DNA of 64,000 nucleotides from the NCBI GenBank assembly GCA_965153455.1, contig OZ234494.1, forward strand, positions 2,046,001 through 2,110,000, written 5' to 3'. Positions 23,731-36,190 of this stretch are shown piece by piece. Source of the DNA: Sphagnum compactum. Its lineage: Eukaryota; Bryophyta; Sphagnopsida; Sphagnales. A program made the position numbers and the translations under genes. The notes under the pieces are model-generated. The model had not been told where the DNA came from. It saw nothing but the letters and a program-made list of their open reading frames with translations, and searched no databases. Every line of letters starts with the position of its first letter. Within the stretch, counting starts at the first letter, position 1.

Positions 23731-26700
23731 ATCTCAGAACTCGGAAGGTTTTCTAACCCTTAATTCAAATTTGATCAAACTTTCTCATGTGAAACAGGAG
23801 TTACAACCACATAACCATCCAATAGTCACATAACATGTTTGACTTCAGGGTGTGTAAAGGCTGCATGCAAAGAAAAAGAGAGAGAGGCATCCAATGAGGT
23901 TGGTGAGAAAAAAATTGCTCCATTTGGACTTGGCATGAGGAAGAAACAATTGGTCAAAGATGCACATCCAATGGCATAAATTTTGGCACAATTTTGTTTT
24001 TCAAAAAAATTGCACCACATAGATAATATAATGTTACAAAATTTTGCACCAAAATTTCTTGGTTGAAATCAGAAGCAATTAGAAAACTTAAATGCAAGTC
24101 ATGGACAACCACATCATTTGCACAATTACAATTTTGGAGAAGCAAAAGAGCGATTGGTTTGCTGGTGCGAAAAACCCAACTTCTTTTGAAGAAAGACCGC
24201 AGAGGGTCTACAGTAGTCAAAAAGAAAAAAAAAGTTCAAAGTCTAAGAAAAGAAACCAGCAGCATCCGTAGTAAAGAGGGAACACTGTTTAAAATTCCCC
24301 TCATGGCATCATCTCAGATCTGTGCTTGAAATATAGACCTTTGAAATGACCCACAAGGACGGGAAGAAGAATGAGCCTTTCATAGAAGCGATCCATCTGC
24401 AAGGACTCGAGGAACAATGCATCTCTCAAAGAATGGATTGATCCACTGTGATGTGGTGCTGTGCAAACTTCCCCCCTCTTTCTCGATTTGACTACAATTA
24501 AAAGTCAGCATGTCAAGTCAAAAATGCTCCCCTTGTGGTCATCACACCGTCACTCCGTAACAAAGTTTTGAATCCCTTTGCCTCTCAAGGTCCAAAATAT
24601 TGCCCTAGGTTCAAAGACTGCATGAGGCACAAGCCTATTCCCAATGTCAATGTGGTGCCTTTTTCCCATGCAGTTACAAAATGTGGTGCAGAGACCAGAC
24701 AAGCAATTGAATATTGGTCGTTCATAGTTCATACCAGTATTGGTTTGGTATATCGGGTTTTGGCAGGTATGCACCAGTGTGGGGCGGGTATTTGATTCTT
24801 GTCTTGTAATACCCCCCCCCAATCTGTGGGTAGTTTGAACAAATTCAGAATTGAAGAACCATCAGGTCTGGGTATTTTAAAAAAGTAGATTCAAAGAACC
24901 GTCGGGTTCTGGGTACTTCAAAAACTTTGAAGAACTGCCGGGTTCCATCAAAGAACTGGCAAAGTCTCAATGGGTTTGGGCAGATATTTGATTTTTTTTC
25001 AAAAACATTTTGAGATCCAGGGTTATATATAATAATCAGGTAATTGATTCTTCGATAACCATGATTATATATCAAAATATGGGGTATTTGATTTTTTGAC
25101 AAGCATGACTATCAAATTGATACCCTTATTATGCCCGGAGGTTTTATGCAAATTCTAATACCCGCCCCACTCTGATATGCCCCCCTGGTATGTAAAACCA
25201 AAGCCAGCTGACATCATTATGAAAACCCAGGACATACTCAAGTTGGCCATTTGCCTCAATTGACAAAACCATTGCACTTACACCAATATTCAAAGTTTTC
25301 TTTTGGAGATACACCTATGCATAACAGCCAGTATGAAAAGTTTTTATGCTTCTTGGGTACGTATATTTTAAGTTTAGTAAAGGTTTTCAAAATTAGGGTG
25401 TTGTGTGGATAAATTGGATGATTAGTCTTCCAATCTTTTCTCATCATACCTTGTGTTTTTTTATTAGATGGCTACTACTTTGATGATCTTTACAAGTATG
25501 TCACCGTTTAATGTGAAATCTGTTTTGGGATGCTGCTCATCATTTTGGCTCCCTCAGAAAATTTAAAACGAAGTGATTGCCTTGGATCCATGTTGTAACT
25601 GACCACCATTGTCTCAACATGAATATTCTCAACACCCAGATGCATGTCTCATACCGACTAGTATGAGATCATTGTTTATTCATGTTCATACTCAAGACCC
25701 ACCCACTCCACTTCCGCCCAAAACATGCAGGTTCTATACAAACTGACCTGACATGTGAATTTCAAGAGGATTTGAATACTCATGTTCATACATACCCACT
25801 GTCCAAATTGAAAACCTTTAACACCAGTACCCAGCTGGTATGTTCAAATGAACATACCACCCAACACTGGCTCATAGTTCATACCACCATTTTTATAATA
25901 TAGATGCCTACCCGAGTATCAATACTAGCATCCGAGTACCCTGGTATGACCTGAAGTAATACCAGCCTTTTTCCAGTACCAGCCTTGTAGGAAGTTGGGA
26001 CCTGAAGTAATACCAGATATATACTGCTTCATACCAGTTTCAATTTCAGGTGTATAGTGTATATATACATGCCTCATACCAGCCGGGGATATTGATAATT
26101 GGACCCAATTGGATCATCACAAAATTGAAAACAAATTAAAAACACCCATTGGCTCCTGTGATGCTCATCAAGCTAGTATTTTGCTTCCAGATTCTACATC
26201 CTCTGAACTCTGAACCTTCAACTTTCCCACTGGGTTTCTAAAAAGTTTGATTACAACGACCTTTACACTTGCTGGCACAAAAATATAACTCACCTTTGGT
26301 GACAAAACAATCTTCATCCCTATTCAGGAGGTACGAAGCTCAAATTTCCAGTCGCCTGCCCCACTAAAGAATACTTGAGTTTGTAGGACCTGTAAAGCAA
26401 CCCACCCAGATCAATAAATAGGTCAACTCACCACTTGCCACCATCCAAGGTCCCTCTTGGAATCAAGGCCCAGCTCCAAAATAAAGCAGGCATTCCAGCA
26501 ATGTCCCTTTGGACACCAAACAAACAGATATATATGCTTCGACAAGAAGGGCTTGAAGGAAAGATAACTCTGGAACAAAATCCAAGAATGTCCAATTTGA
26601 GCTCAGAGACCACATCAAATGATGCAGTACTATAGAAGAAGGGTATGAGGAAGAGAAGAAAGGAAGTTTCCCAAAGGGGCCTTGACACAGGAATTGTAAA

Positions 26701-28177
26701 ACTGGAGCATTGGGGAGCATTGGACCAAGCATCTCTTGTATCTCTTCTAGGTCTCCATCTCCGCCTTCATGAAATAATATGAAGTTCAGCAGCATCTTCA
26801 TTACCCTTTCCTGCAGATTTCCTCTCCTAGTGTGCACCATACATCTGGGTGCTCTAGAACTTGCAGTCACTGCTGCCTGATTGTTGAAATGGTCTCCATT
26901 CAGCTCTTTGCAATTGGCTTGATTCTGACCTCCATTTCTCACGCCCACCTTTGTTGAAAGGGTTCTTTTTGAATTCACAACTTTTGACTCCAATTGCATT
27001 GGCCCTACTGCAGATTTTGGATGGATTGCTATGCTCACTCACCCAATGATACAGTTTCTGGCAACTCTGTTGCTTCTTGTTGCCATTGATCTATCTTGAG
27101 AAAAGTAGATGAATCAGTGCTGCTGTGCTCAGCTCTTCTGGAAGCTTTGAGGCAGTATCTCACTCACACATTCAAGATTGTGAGGGTTTGCAAACAATGG
27201 GAACTGACTGGTTGTTTGGCAGATTCAGCCCCCTGGTCTGCAGTTTTCTTCTTACCAGGGTGCATGTGTGGTGCTTTGCAGCCATTTTGATGGGTGCTGG
27301 AGTCACAAGAAACTCCTCCCTTTCCTATTTACACTGGACCTTCAATGCACAAGACCCTGGTTAATTGATCTGGCATCTGTAAGGCTTCAGCAATCTCTAA
27401 ATCCCCCAGAGCTGAAGGAGAAGGTTGATTATAGTCTAGCCCTCCAGGCAGTTGATTCCCACTCTCATGCCTTTCACATGAACTAAGGAGTGCTGTCCAT
27501 TAGTAAACCCAAAGAAGCATGCCACTCTCTTACTTCAACAGCAGCATTCCCTCCCATTCACCATTCTCTACTTGATTGGTTTTGCTGTTGTTCATTTTGT
27601 CATGCCACCTTTCAAGGTAGGTAAACAGTCACAGATGCCCCCCCCCGGCCGTTGATGACCAGCAAAACACAGCATTCTGTAACCATCCAAGACTGATCTG
27701 ATCAAGTAGGTGCAACACTGCAATATTGGTAGCCCTAACAAAACATACACATGATATCATGAGCAGGCTGAAACCTATCTCATTCCACTCAGCAGATCTT
27801 CCACCTATAGAAGAGCTCAAATCCAACACATCATGTTTGAAATTATCCTTCAGCATAGAACAACCCATTCACTCAGAGATGCAAGTGACACAGTTTCAAT
27901 AGAACCAGTTGTGAACTTTAGTTTGAATACATAGTATTGTGTATGATTTCTTTCCAAATAGAGCCTCCAGGAACAAGTTCAGTTGCAGAGTGTGAGACAT
28001 AGATAAACTTCATAAAGTTGAAAAAGAAAGAGAAGCAACACACCATCATGGGATAACATTTGTTCTTCCATACAGTGTCTCTCCAATCTCCTGTTGTGAT
28101 GTTGTGATGGGCGATCCTTTCTTCTAAAGTCCAATTCACAGAAGCAAGATGAGTCTACCAGATGCCACGCACATGCA

Positions 28178-29037
28178 CTATTCATGCTTGCAGTTGAACA
28201 TTTCAGTCCCTGCAATGGTACTAAGCAGGAGTTTCTCATGTGCACAAACAAAACAAATATACCTGTACACAGAAGGACAAAACACACTCTGGGCTCCTTG
28301 ATTTTGCCATGGCTTCTCCATGTGGAATTCCACGATCTCAAGGGATCTGCTGTGGCTGTAGTAAGAAGACGCAATTGCTTTCGTCAAAATCTGAGCCACT
28401 ATGGAAAGGCTTCCAGGAACTTCATCAGAAGGAGACGAATTCAACTATCAACAAGCCCTCAATTGTTGATGCTGAGATGCTTTCTGGCATGTATGTGCAA
28501 TGGATAAACTAACGTTTGATGCACACAATGGATCCGTGGATGTTTTGAAAGCTGTGTCGTCTGAGACTGGAGACATGATAAGACACAACACTTCAGCTAC
28601 TTCATCTTCACTCTGCAATCGCCTTTACGGAGAAGGCTCATGATCCTTGTCAACTTCTTCACAATTGACAAATCCATCGACGCTTTCGGAAGCTTCAATA
28701 CCGCATTTGCTTCTATCAAATCATTCGCCAGCACATCCTTGGCGCTACTTCCTTTCTCTTCACGCTTCTTGAATTCGGAGAGCACACAAGGGAAAAAAAA
28801 CGGACTTACCGGGATGTCGCACTGCACTTCTCCCTCGTCGTCAGCCGCATCGCAATACTTCAAGTCAGCTTCCGACTCCCGCACCGCACCTATCTTCCTC
28901 TGGTCTTTCCAGAATCCACAAACCTCAAACCACAGAACTCCCTGCGCAATTCTTCAGCTTGATTGAAGAATACTTGTTTCCTCCAGTTTTCGATCAATCG
29001 CGCGATATGCGGAATCCTGAGAACTGTCACAAACCAT
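28178..29037 (-). CDS. Hypothetical small protein (tentative gene)
   Basis: Proposed exons on the minus strand: 29037-28974, 28889-28612, 28444-28178 (stop). The total is 202 residues with phase kept at both junctions. The peptide starts MVCDSSQDSAYRAIDRK, then an acidic part (CDAADDEGEVQCD), a helical Lys-rich part (KLPKASMDLSIVKKLTRI) and GSLSIVAQILTKAIASSYYS. I recognise no family. The first intron would be only 84 bp and skips an in-frame TGA at 28954-28956, the weakest point of the model. The alternative frame across that stretch (IPHIARLIENWRKQ) also looks coding-like, so a different exon layout or a pseudogene is possible. Gene position, divergent from a well-supported gene, favours something being transcribed here. 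Confidence 0.33.
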
Positions 29038-29318
29038 CGCAATTATTGAAATGATGTCCAGTGGAATGATAAAGAAGAAATTTCAGTAGAGGAAACAGAT
29101 GCATTGAGGGAAATTGGGAAGAAGAGGAAGAAGAAGGTCTCTGGCGCTCTGGCGATGGCGGACGGTCCCGATTGTGTTGCGCAAAAATCACGGACAGACA
29201 CGCGGTACACGCACAAGGGGCGCACACACAGAGTCTACCTATTAGAGCCACAAGCTTGTGGATAAACTTGAACTACGATGTTTGTTGCGAACTTCTCTTT
29301 TGGTAGCTGCGCGATCTG
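29038..29318. promoter_or_regulatory. Candidate bidirectional promoter
   Basis: The 281 bp between the proposed minus-strand ATG (29037) and the ATG of the SSUH2-like gene (29319) must serve both if both are real. It holds a GA/CT-rich tract at about 29108-29135 and a GC-richer part at 29140-29230, unlike the AT-rich surroundings. No clear TATA box was seen. Confidence 0.4.
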
Positions 29319-32300
29319 ATGATGGAGAGAGGCGAGGAGCAGCAGCAAGCCGTGTTTGGCACAGAATACAAGAGCTTTGTCCCTGCATCATCATCAACAG
29401 GAGGTACCTATCTATCTATCTATGCATGTAGAACTCTCAGTCGTCGTGTCCGATTTCCTCACCCTTGTCATGCTTCCTCAATGCACGAATGTGCAAAGGA
29501 TTGGGCTTTCACTCAGCTGCTGCTTCCAGCACAAGCAGCTTTCGATTATGTTCCTGGAAGTTCCTTTCTGAACAGTTGAACTTTTGAGACGTGGAGCAGA
29601 TTATGGCCCATTTTTGCAGCTTACTGACTCACTGATGTTGGAAAAATCCCTTTGTGGCGAATGTTTGGATACAGAAGCTAGTGTTGTGCCATCTTTAGAA
29701 ACTGCATCTGAAGCAGCAGCAGCAGCATCACAGGATCCATACCCTCAATGGATATATGGTGCACTTCTAACTCCAGAAGCTCCACCATCTCAAGGTTCGT
29801 ATCACAATAATTCTACACGTATAATTCTCATTGAACAAGCCTGCAAAGATGATTGTTAGCTCATACTCCAGTAACTTGCATCTATTGCAGTCATGAATAA
29901 ATTGCAAGGGCTCATGAATGCTTTGTCATTTCCATCAAGGGTTTTCTGGATTTGGAGGTTATAGATAGATGATTTAGATAGATGAATTCTTCTCTCCAAT
30001 AACCCCAGCTCCTCCCTGTTAAGGTGGGACTATTTGGTTTTAAATCCTCACCCTAAAACCCAACACTCTCAAATTTTGCAGAGCTCAGCACTGTTGGTAT
30101 TCTGCAAGAAGGGGAAAAGCAGCATGAGGCAGCAGCTCTACCCAGGTAACTTGCAGAGTGCTTCCTTTACTTGGATTGGAGTTGAAGAGCTTCTTTGTTG
30201 TTGGAAATGAACCCAGTCCTGTCCCAGCTTCTGCTGAGTGCTCTAATAATCTATTGCTTTTTCTTTTTTCTCAATGACAAGAACACACTATGATAATTGG
30301 CAGATTGTATGGTGTTGGGAATGAAGGCTTGAAGGTCCCAACAAGGATGAGATCCAGGAGCTATTCACTGATTACATTGACAAGCATGGAATGCCATGGA
30401 CCAGACTCTCAGCTCGCAAATGGGTGATTGGGGAAACAAAGGAGTGCAATGTTTGTATTGGTTCCCTTGAAACATTCATTGAGGAAAGAGAGCTGATGAA
30501 TGAGGTGAAACCATATGATCCAGCCTGGGGTCACATTGACAAAAACACACAAACCCGAAGTCTAGGTCCTTGGGAAGTGGATGTCAAGAATGAATTTCCA
30601 GCATTGTTCACTCCTCAAAAGGAGACAAAATTAAAACTCCCCAACTCAGACTCAATGGAGAAATGTCCAGGTATGTAAATGTTGCCACATTACTTGATGC
30701 ATGATTTGTTGTGCGCACCAATTGAGATTGGGGATCTATGATGGATTCCCCTCAGGTTGAAGCCAATCTCCCAGGATCAAGAGCTAAACATCAGAAATAT
30801 AATGGACCAGTTCCCTTCTGGAACCCGAGCTCCTCATCTCCTAGGAGTTGTAATACTTTGGAGCAAATAACATTCTTCTTCCCCATAGACAGTCATAATT
30901 TGACAAAGAACACTAAGGCATGGGGGACTTCAATTTTTCTCTCTTGGCACTTGAAGGATTCCAATTTCCTGGCAGCCATTTGGAGTGAAGGACGGGGAAT
31001 CATACTTGTGTGTCGAAAGAAATGTGAGTTTGACTTTGTTTAAATCCAACATAATGCCAGGAGCCAAAACTATGGGAACTAGCGCCCAAAGTAAATCATT
31101 TTGGTCTTTTGACATGGAGATTTTGAAGTGTGCAGATTGTTTGGGGCAGAAGGAGGTGCCATGCCCTATTTGTAGTAAGAGTTCAAAGGTGACTGCATAT
31201 AAATATAGAGGAACGATGGAGTGCAGCCGTTGTCAAGGCCGTGGCCTCCTTGCTCACCGAGATGGTTCAGACTCCAAGTAAGTTTTCTTCCTGTAGAATA
31301 CCCTTTATCTTACTCTTCTGGCCACCCTTAAGAGTAGGCCATTTGTTACATGCATTTTACACCATGCATTCATTGTGTTTGTAGCATTGGAGTATTCAGC
31401 CAACAAACACAACAGAATTTCACCTTGTTTTTCTGGCTACTTGGTGCCTATAGTGTTGAGTTACTGTAGCTTGGTTGCTGTGTGGGGGAGCCTGAGGACG
31501 TGAAGATGTTCTGTAAGATGAAATATAGATGAACATCTTCTTAGAAAGTGATCACTTTCTTTGTGTACATAGTCTGGAACACAAAGCCTTGTTGAAATTG
31601 TATGTTGAAAAGAGTGCCTGGAACCTCACCATGGTGTGCATTATGGATACAGATGTGAACAATGTGAAGGGAAAGGCAGGCTTCCATGTGAGGGTTGCAA
31701 ATCACGAGGGCTAATTAAGTGCAGTAAATGTCAAGGGCTTGGTGCCCTCCTCCACAGCAAGCTCCTCATTGTGAGATGGTAGATTGACCATTTTCCCATA
31801 TTTTATTCTTTGTCATGTTCTTGTGAGTCGTTCAAATAAAATTGGTCTCACCATAAAACAAGCTAACTGGGTGTTACAGGTATGAACCTCAGAAAACCAT
31901 CATGGCCTTCTTGTTTGGGTCCAGATGAGTTTCTATCAGGGGGAAGTTTAATTCTCTCAGCTGTCAAAGATCACACTGAGTAATATTGTTAACATCATGA
32001 TAGAGATTGAGAGCAATTACTTAACACATTTATATTTCCCTTTAGGAATGTCATGGTCCTCCCTTTAGGTCAATGTTGCAATTATTTGTTGTTGACATCA
32101 GAGCTATGATATTTGCATCAAAACTTTCATGTCAGCAAACTGACCAAATCAATGGAGTAAACTCAATGAAATTTGTCACTTTCATGCTTGAATCTCAAAT
32201 TGATGATGGACTAGGTAGTGTAACAAAACTCACACATGTTTTGGATGCAGGAGCACACTGGTGAAAAGAAAAATTAGGGCATCAAGTGATGTGGCCTTGG

Positions 32301-33242
32301 TGGTCCCAGAGAGCATATTTCATGAAGCGAAAGGCATTCCACTATTCAGCAGTGAAGCATATCGGTGCCAACCCATGAGCTTCCTGAATGCTCCTGAGCT
32401 CACCCAGCTCTCCTCAGATGTAATATCAGAACGTGAACAAGTTCCTGTTGCTGCACGTTTGATTTGTGAGCGGCATCAAATTCATTCCATGCCTGTTACT
32501 CATGTGACCACTAGACAAGGCAAAGTCTGTTGCAAGTTCCTTATTGTCGGGTTAGACAAGCAAGTCTACCTGACAGATGTCCCATCCAGGTATTGCTAAG
32601 CCAATAATGGTCTCCATCTAATCCTGATTTTTCCAATGCTTCATTTCTCACATAACACCTGATCTGAAAATCATTAATAACAAACCAGGTTGCATTATCT
32701 CTAGCTTCAACACAAGACTTTCTGTCCTTCATTGAATTGCAGAAATGTCAGTATTTAACGTTCAATGCTCTATTCTCTGTCTGACTGAATTAGTTATGTT
32801 TGATCTGGAAGTCACCACTTCAGTTTGTCAGGCAGTCCTCACTTCACAAGATTGGTTTGTTTTGATTCCAATGGATGTTGAAGCTGCTTGTGATTTAGAA
32901 CTACTCACATTGCATTTTTAGTGACCTCAACCTGGACCTTGTTACTGCATGGCCTTCACATTCTCAAAGTGTGCATCTTCTGCCATCTTTTGGGCAAACA
33001 TAAACTTGCTAACCTTGGAAACAAATGGTTCAAATTGAGTCATATGCAAATGGCACCCTCGAAACCCACTTGCACGTGAGTTTGGTGAACTAACCACTTA
33101 CTCGATTTTACTGGTGGGTTTGCTCAGGTGGGACAAGATGGGAGTGACAGTAGGCATCCTCTCATTGATGACTGCATTGGTGCTCCTGTGGAAGCTCACT
33201 CGCTCACCTAAGCATTCGAGACAGTTCATTGTCGGCCGCTAA
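29319..33242 (+). CDS. SSUH2-like protein with DnaJ-type Cys-rich zinc domain
   Basis: Eight exons: 29319-29403, 29576-29794, 30082-30145, 30327-30670, 31136-31277, 31653-31778, 32251-32589, 33128-33242 (TAA). All junctions are GT-AG and in phase, giving 477 residues. SSUH2-like proteins carry a DnaJ-type zinc domain; their biochemical role in plants is unknown. Seen here: an acidic N-terminus with DPYPQWIYGALLTPEAPPS, then DEIQELFTDYID, CNVCIGSLETFIEER, LGPWEVDV and FPALFTP. Next comes the Cys-rich region (about 236-316) with repeated CxxC motifs: KCPDCLGQKEVPCPIC, ECSRCQGRG, KCEQCEGKG, PCEGCKSRG and KCSKCQGLG. A C-terminal domain follows (VPVAARLICERH, FLIVGLDKQVYL, VPSR). Exon 8 adds a hydrophobic stretch VTVGILSLMTALVLLW and a basic end, like a tail anchor. 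Without exon 8 the frame would stop at VPSRYC (32599). The exon 4 acceptor (AAG before 30327) is weak. Confidence 0.85.
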
Positions 33243-34549
33243 TTTTTAATCCACCTTTCAGGTTCCTGACCATTGGTGAAAAACAATATTGTGTTTTTAG
33301 TTCTGCTTGTTCTATTGTTTTGTCATTTTAGTTCTTCCCTTCTATGTTGTTCTGTCTTCCAGGTTCTGAAAGTCCTTATCTGGAAGTCTTTCTTTCACTT
33401 CAAAGAAAACTTTTAACCTTGTTCTGACTTTCTTAATCATGAGTATGGAGATTTCTTGATTCTCATGAGAGTTATTTAGTATATTGCAATGGCAAGTTGG
33501 TCCTTGGAACAAGTGGAGATGAGATATGGGCAGGATTTGATTTTATGGGTTTCCCAAGTTATTTTCAAGTATTGTGCATTTGGAGTGAACAAGGCCTTAA
33601 CATAGGTACAATACAACCTAGCCAAAAACTTTGCAAAGCATAGTGAGTGTCCCTATCACTCCTAAGAAGTAGGTGTAAGAACCCTCCCTCTATCCTCATG
33701 ATCTACCTCACCTTGTGCTTTATGATGGGTAATGCCCAAGGGTGGGAAACATTTTTACCCCACACAAAAAGATGTACACGAGTTTTTTTAGTGTATTTCA
33801 AGGTACTATTGTAGAATACAATTTTTATGTCCACAAAAGGGGAGCGTTTCAAAAAATGAAACACTAGCTCTTCCAAGCATTTTTCGTTTTGAAACACTTG
33901 CCCTCTTATTTTCATTTTCCCCCCCCCCATTCCTAGTGTAAGATGTTGGTGATTTGGAATAATTTGGCCCACAAGAATGAGATGTATTGAGATGTTCACA
34001 ATGAAAACTCTCCCCTTTCTACATGTAAGGTGGTTGTCAATTCCCTATGCTACACCACAAAACTCACCAATTGATAGTTGCCCAATATAATTTGGAGAAG
34101 AACAAGAGTCAAAGGCATAATCCTTAATTCCTCACAATTAGGCTCAAATGATGAAAGCTTAAGGCACATCCATTGGCATATTGCTTTGTTAACAAGACAC
34201 TTTCAACCTTTCAACCACTCATAACAAATATGAACATGAATTTGATGTCAGTTGGCCAAACATCTACATAATAAAAAATAACAATGTATGTGTGTGTCTA
34301 TGTTGTTCATACCTACCTACAAACCTTCACAATGCCCTTTCAAACCTACCTTCGTAACCTACCCTTCCCTCTACAAACACAATCAAGTCAATGCTTTTGA
34401 CATTAGGGAACCTAATGAAAATCCAATTGAAGAGGTTTGAGTCGCTTCAAATTTGAGAATCACAATCCTTCAATAGTGAACAAGCACAAAGGAAAAAGAA
34501 CTCAATGATGTTGTTTTAGGACAAAGGAGTATCAATCTTTGTGAAATGT

Positions 34550-34865
34550 GTATTTTTTCTCACAATGTAGTTTTAGAAGAATCCATTAAGCTATGATTTA
34601 TTCAATCATGAAGGGCCACAAGGGAGAGAAAACTTTATGATGTCTAACTTATGGGACTTCTAGAATTGTGTGTTTTCTTTCACAATTGGAGTTACAAAAT
34701 AGTTTATCAAGTTACAATTTATTCAATTGTGAACGAGCACAAGAGAAAAAAAATTGGTGTTGCTACTTTGGGGACAAATTAACATAATCTTTGAAAATTG
34801 TATGTTATTTTCACATTTCTAATTTCATAATAGTCTATTAGGCTATGATAATTTATTGCAAATAT
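34550..34865. repeat. Diverged tandem repeat, about 120-130 bp x 3
   Basis: Three blocks start at about 34555, 34675 and 34805. Each has a ttctcaca / tttcaca start, a gttttag / gttacaaaatag middle, '(c/t)ta(t/a)(t/c)aagctatgat' or similar, then atttattcaat and a GA-rich end (cacaagggagagaaaa, cacaagagaaaa). The third is the most decayed. Confidence 0.6.
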
Positions 34866-35284
34866 TGACATCACATTTTGCACTCCACAAATATATCAAA
34901 ATTTATTTCTAATTAAATTATATATATATATACATATAAACATCTAGTTTGGTAGGTATGTAGGTAGGTGTTTAAGTTAAGTAAATAAGTAGGTAGGCTA
35001 AATAGGTAATTGGTTTTGCCACTTTGTTTTTGGTTTAACCTTTATGGTTAATCCACTTTAATTGGTTCATCCCAAAATGCACTTATGTTATTCTAGTTAT
35101 TTAAGTGCACTTTTTTATATATTTTACAAAATTAAAGGGGAGGATAAAAGATATGGGATGTATTTTATAGTCATAAATGAATTGTAGATTAGTTTGCAAC
35201 TAGATTGTTATAAAATATTTAGCCCATAGTTTTGGAACTCCCTTTCAAGTTTATAGATTATATAAATATGTGTGCACTAAAACA

Positions 35285-36190
35285 TTTTAATTTGCCTAAA
35301 CTTCGACAAAACCTTGTTTGTTCACTAAATTTTGGCTAAACAAAGCTTAAACCTTAGCTAAACATTGACTAAATTATTTGGCTCAACCTTGATTAAACTA
35401 AAAGTTCATTCAACATTTTTAAAAACTAAAATTTGGCTCAACCTTGGCTAAATTTTCATTAAACGAAAAAATGGTTAAACTAAAAAATGAGTACATTTTG
35501 ACTTTAAATAATAAAAATTGGCAAACCTTGGCTAAATTAAAAGTGATTCAAATTTGACTAAATTAAAAAATTGAAAACAATTGGCTAAATTAAAAAGTGG
35601 CCAAAATTTGGTTAAATTGAAAAAATTGTCAACCCCTGTTTAAACAAAAAAAATGGTTAAACTTTCGTTAAATTTTCAAAAAATTGGCAAACCTTGGTTA
35701 AACAAAAAATTAGTTAAACTTTGACTAAACTAAAAAAAATGGTTAAATCTGGGCTAAATTTGTTTCTGGATTAACCTTGGCTAAACCAAAAAGTGGCTAC
35801 ACTGGTTGAGTTTTAAAAATGGCTAAACATTAATTAAACAAAAACTTGGCTAAATTTTGATGAAATTAAAACTTGGTTCAACTAAACTTTGATTAAACAT
35901 TGGTTAAACAAAAAAATGATTCAACTTTGGTTAAATTTTTTAAAATCGCAAACCTTGGCCAAACAAAAAAATGATTACACTTTGGCGAAATTTTGAAAAT
36001 TAGTTAAACCAAGTGACTAAACTAAAATATGATTAAATATTGATTCAACAAAAAACAAATTGTTAAATTTTGGCTTTAAAAAATGGCTAAATTTTGGCTA
36101 AACCTTAGCTAAATTAAAATGGGTAAACCTTAGTTAAAAGTAAAACTTGGGGAAACCAATTTAAAATTAATTCTACTAAAACTTGGTTAA
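35285..36190. repeat. Long degenerate satellite-like tract with TTGGCTAAA core
   Basis: Over about 900 bp, short phrases such as ttggctaaa, ttggttaaac, ttgactaaac and 'aaactaaaaa' recur every 12-25 bp with much divergence. Both ends fade into ordinary AT-rich sequence. It cannot code, having stops in all frames. It reads as an old short-unit satellite or an expanded simple repeat. Confidence 0.75.

Larger units (their letters stand above)
17250..28177. other. Gene-poor spacer of about 10.9 kb
   Basis: Bases 17250-17700 are the promoter side of PFK. I recognise no gene from there to 28177. The stretch is AT-rich and holds short repeats: a 30-bp direct repeat (cctgacgta ends at about 18362 and 18404), the dispersed pair near 17853 and 23184, an inverted-repeat element at 23459-23617, a CTCCT array, and many 'ataccag' / 'gtaccag' phrases at 24700-26090. 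A 191-codon minus-strand frame at 26463-27038 and shorter minus frames at 27629-28139 look partly coding-like but match no family I know. They could be downstream exons or relics of a gene on that strand. Confidence 0.45.
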
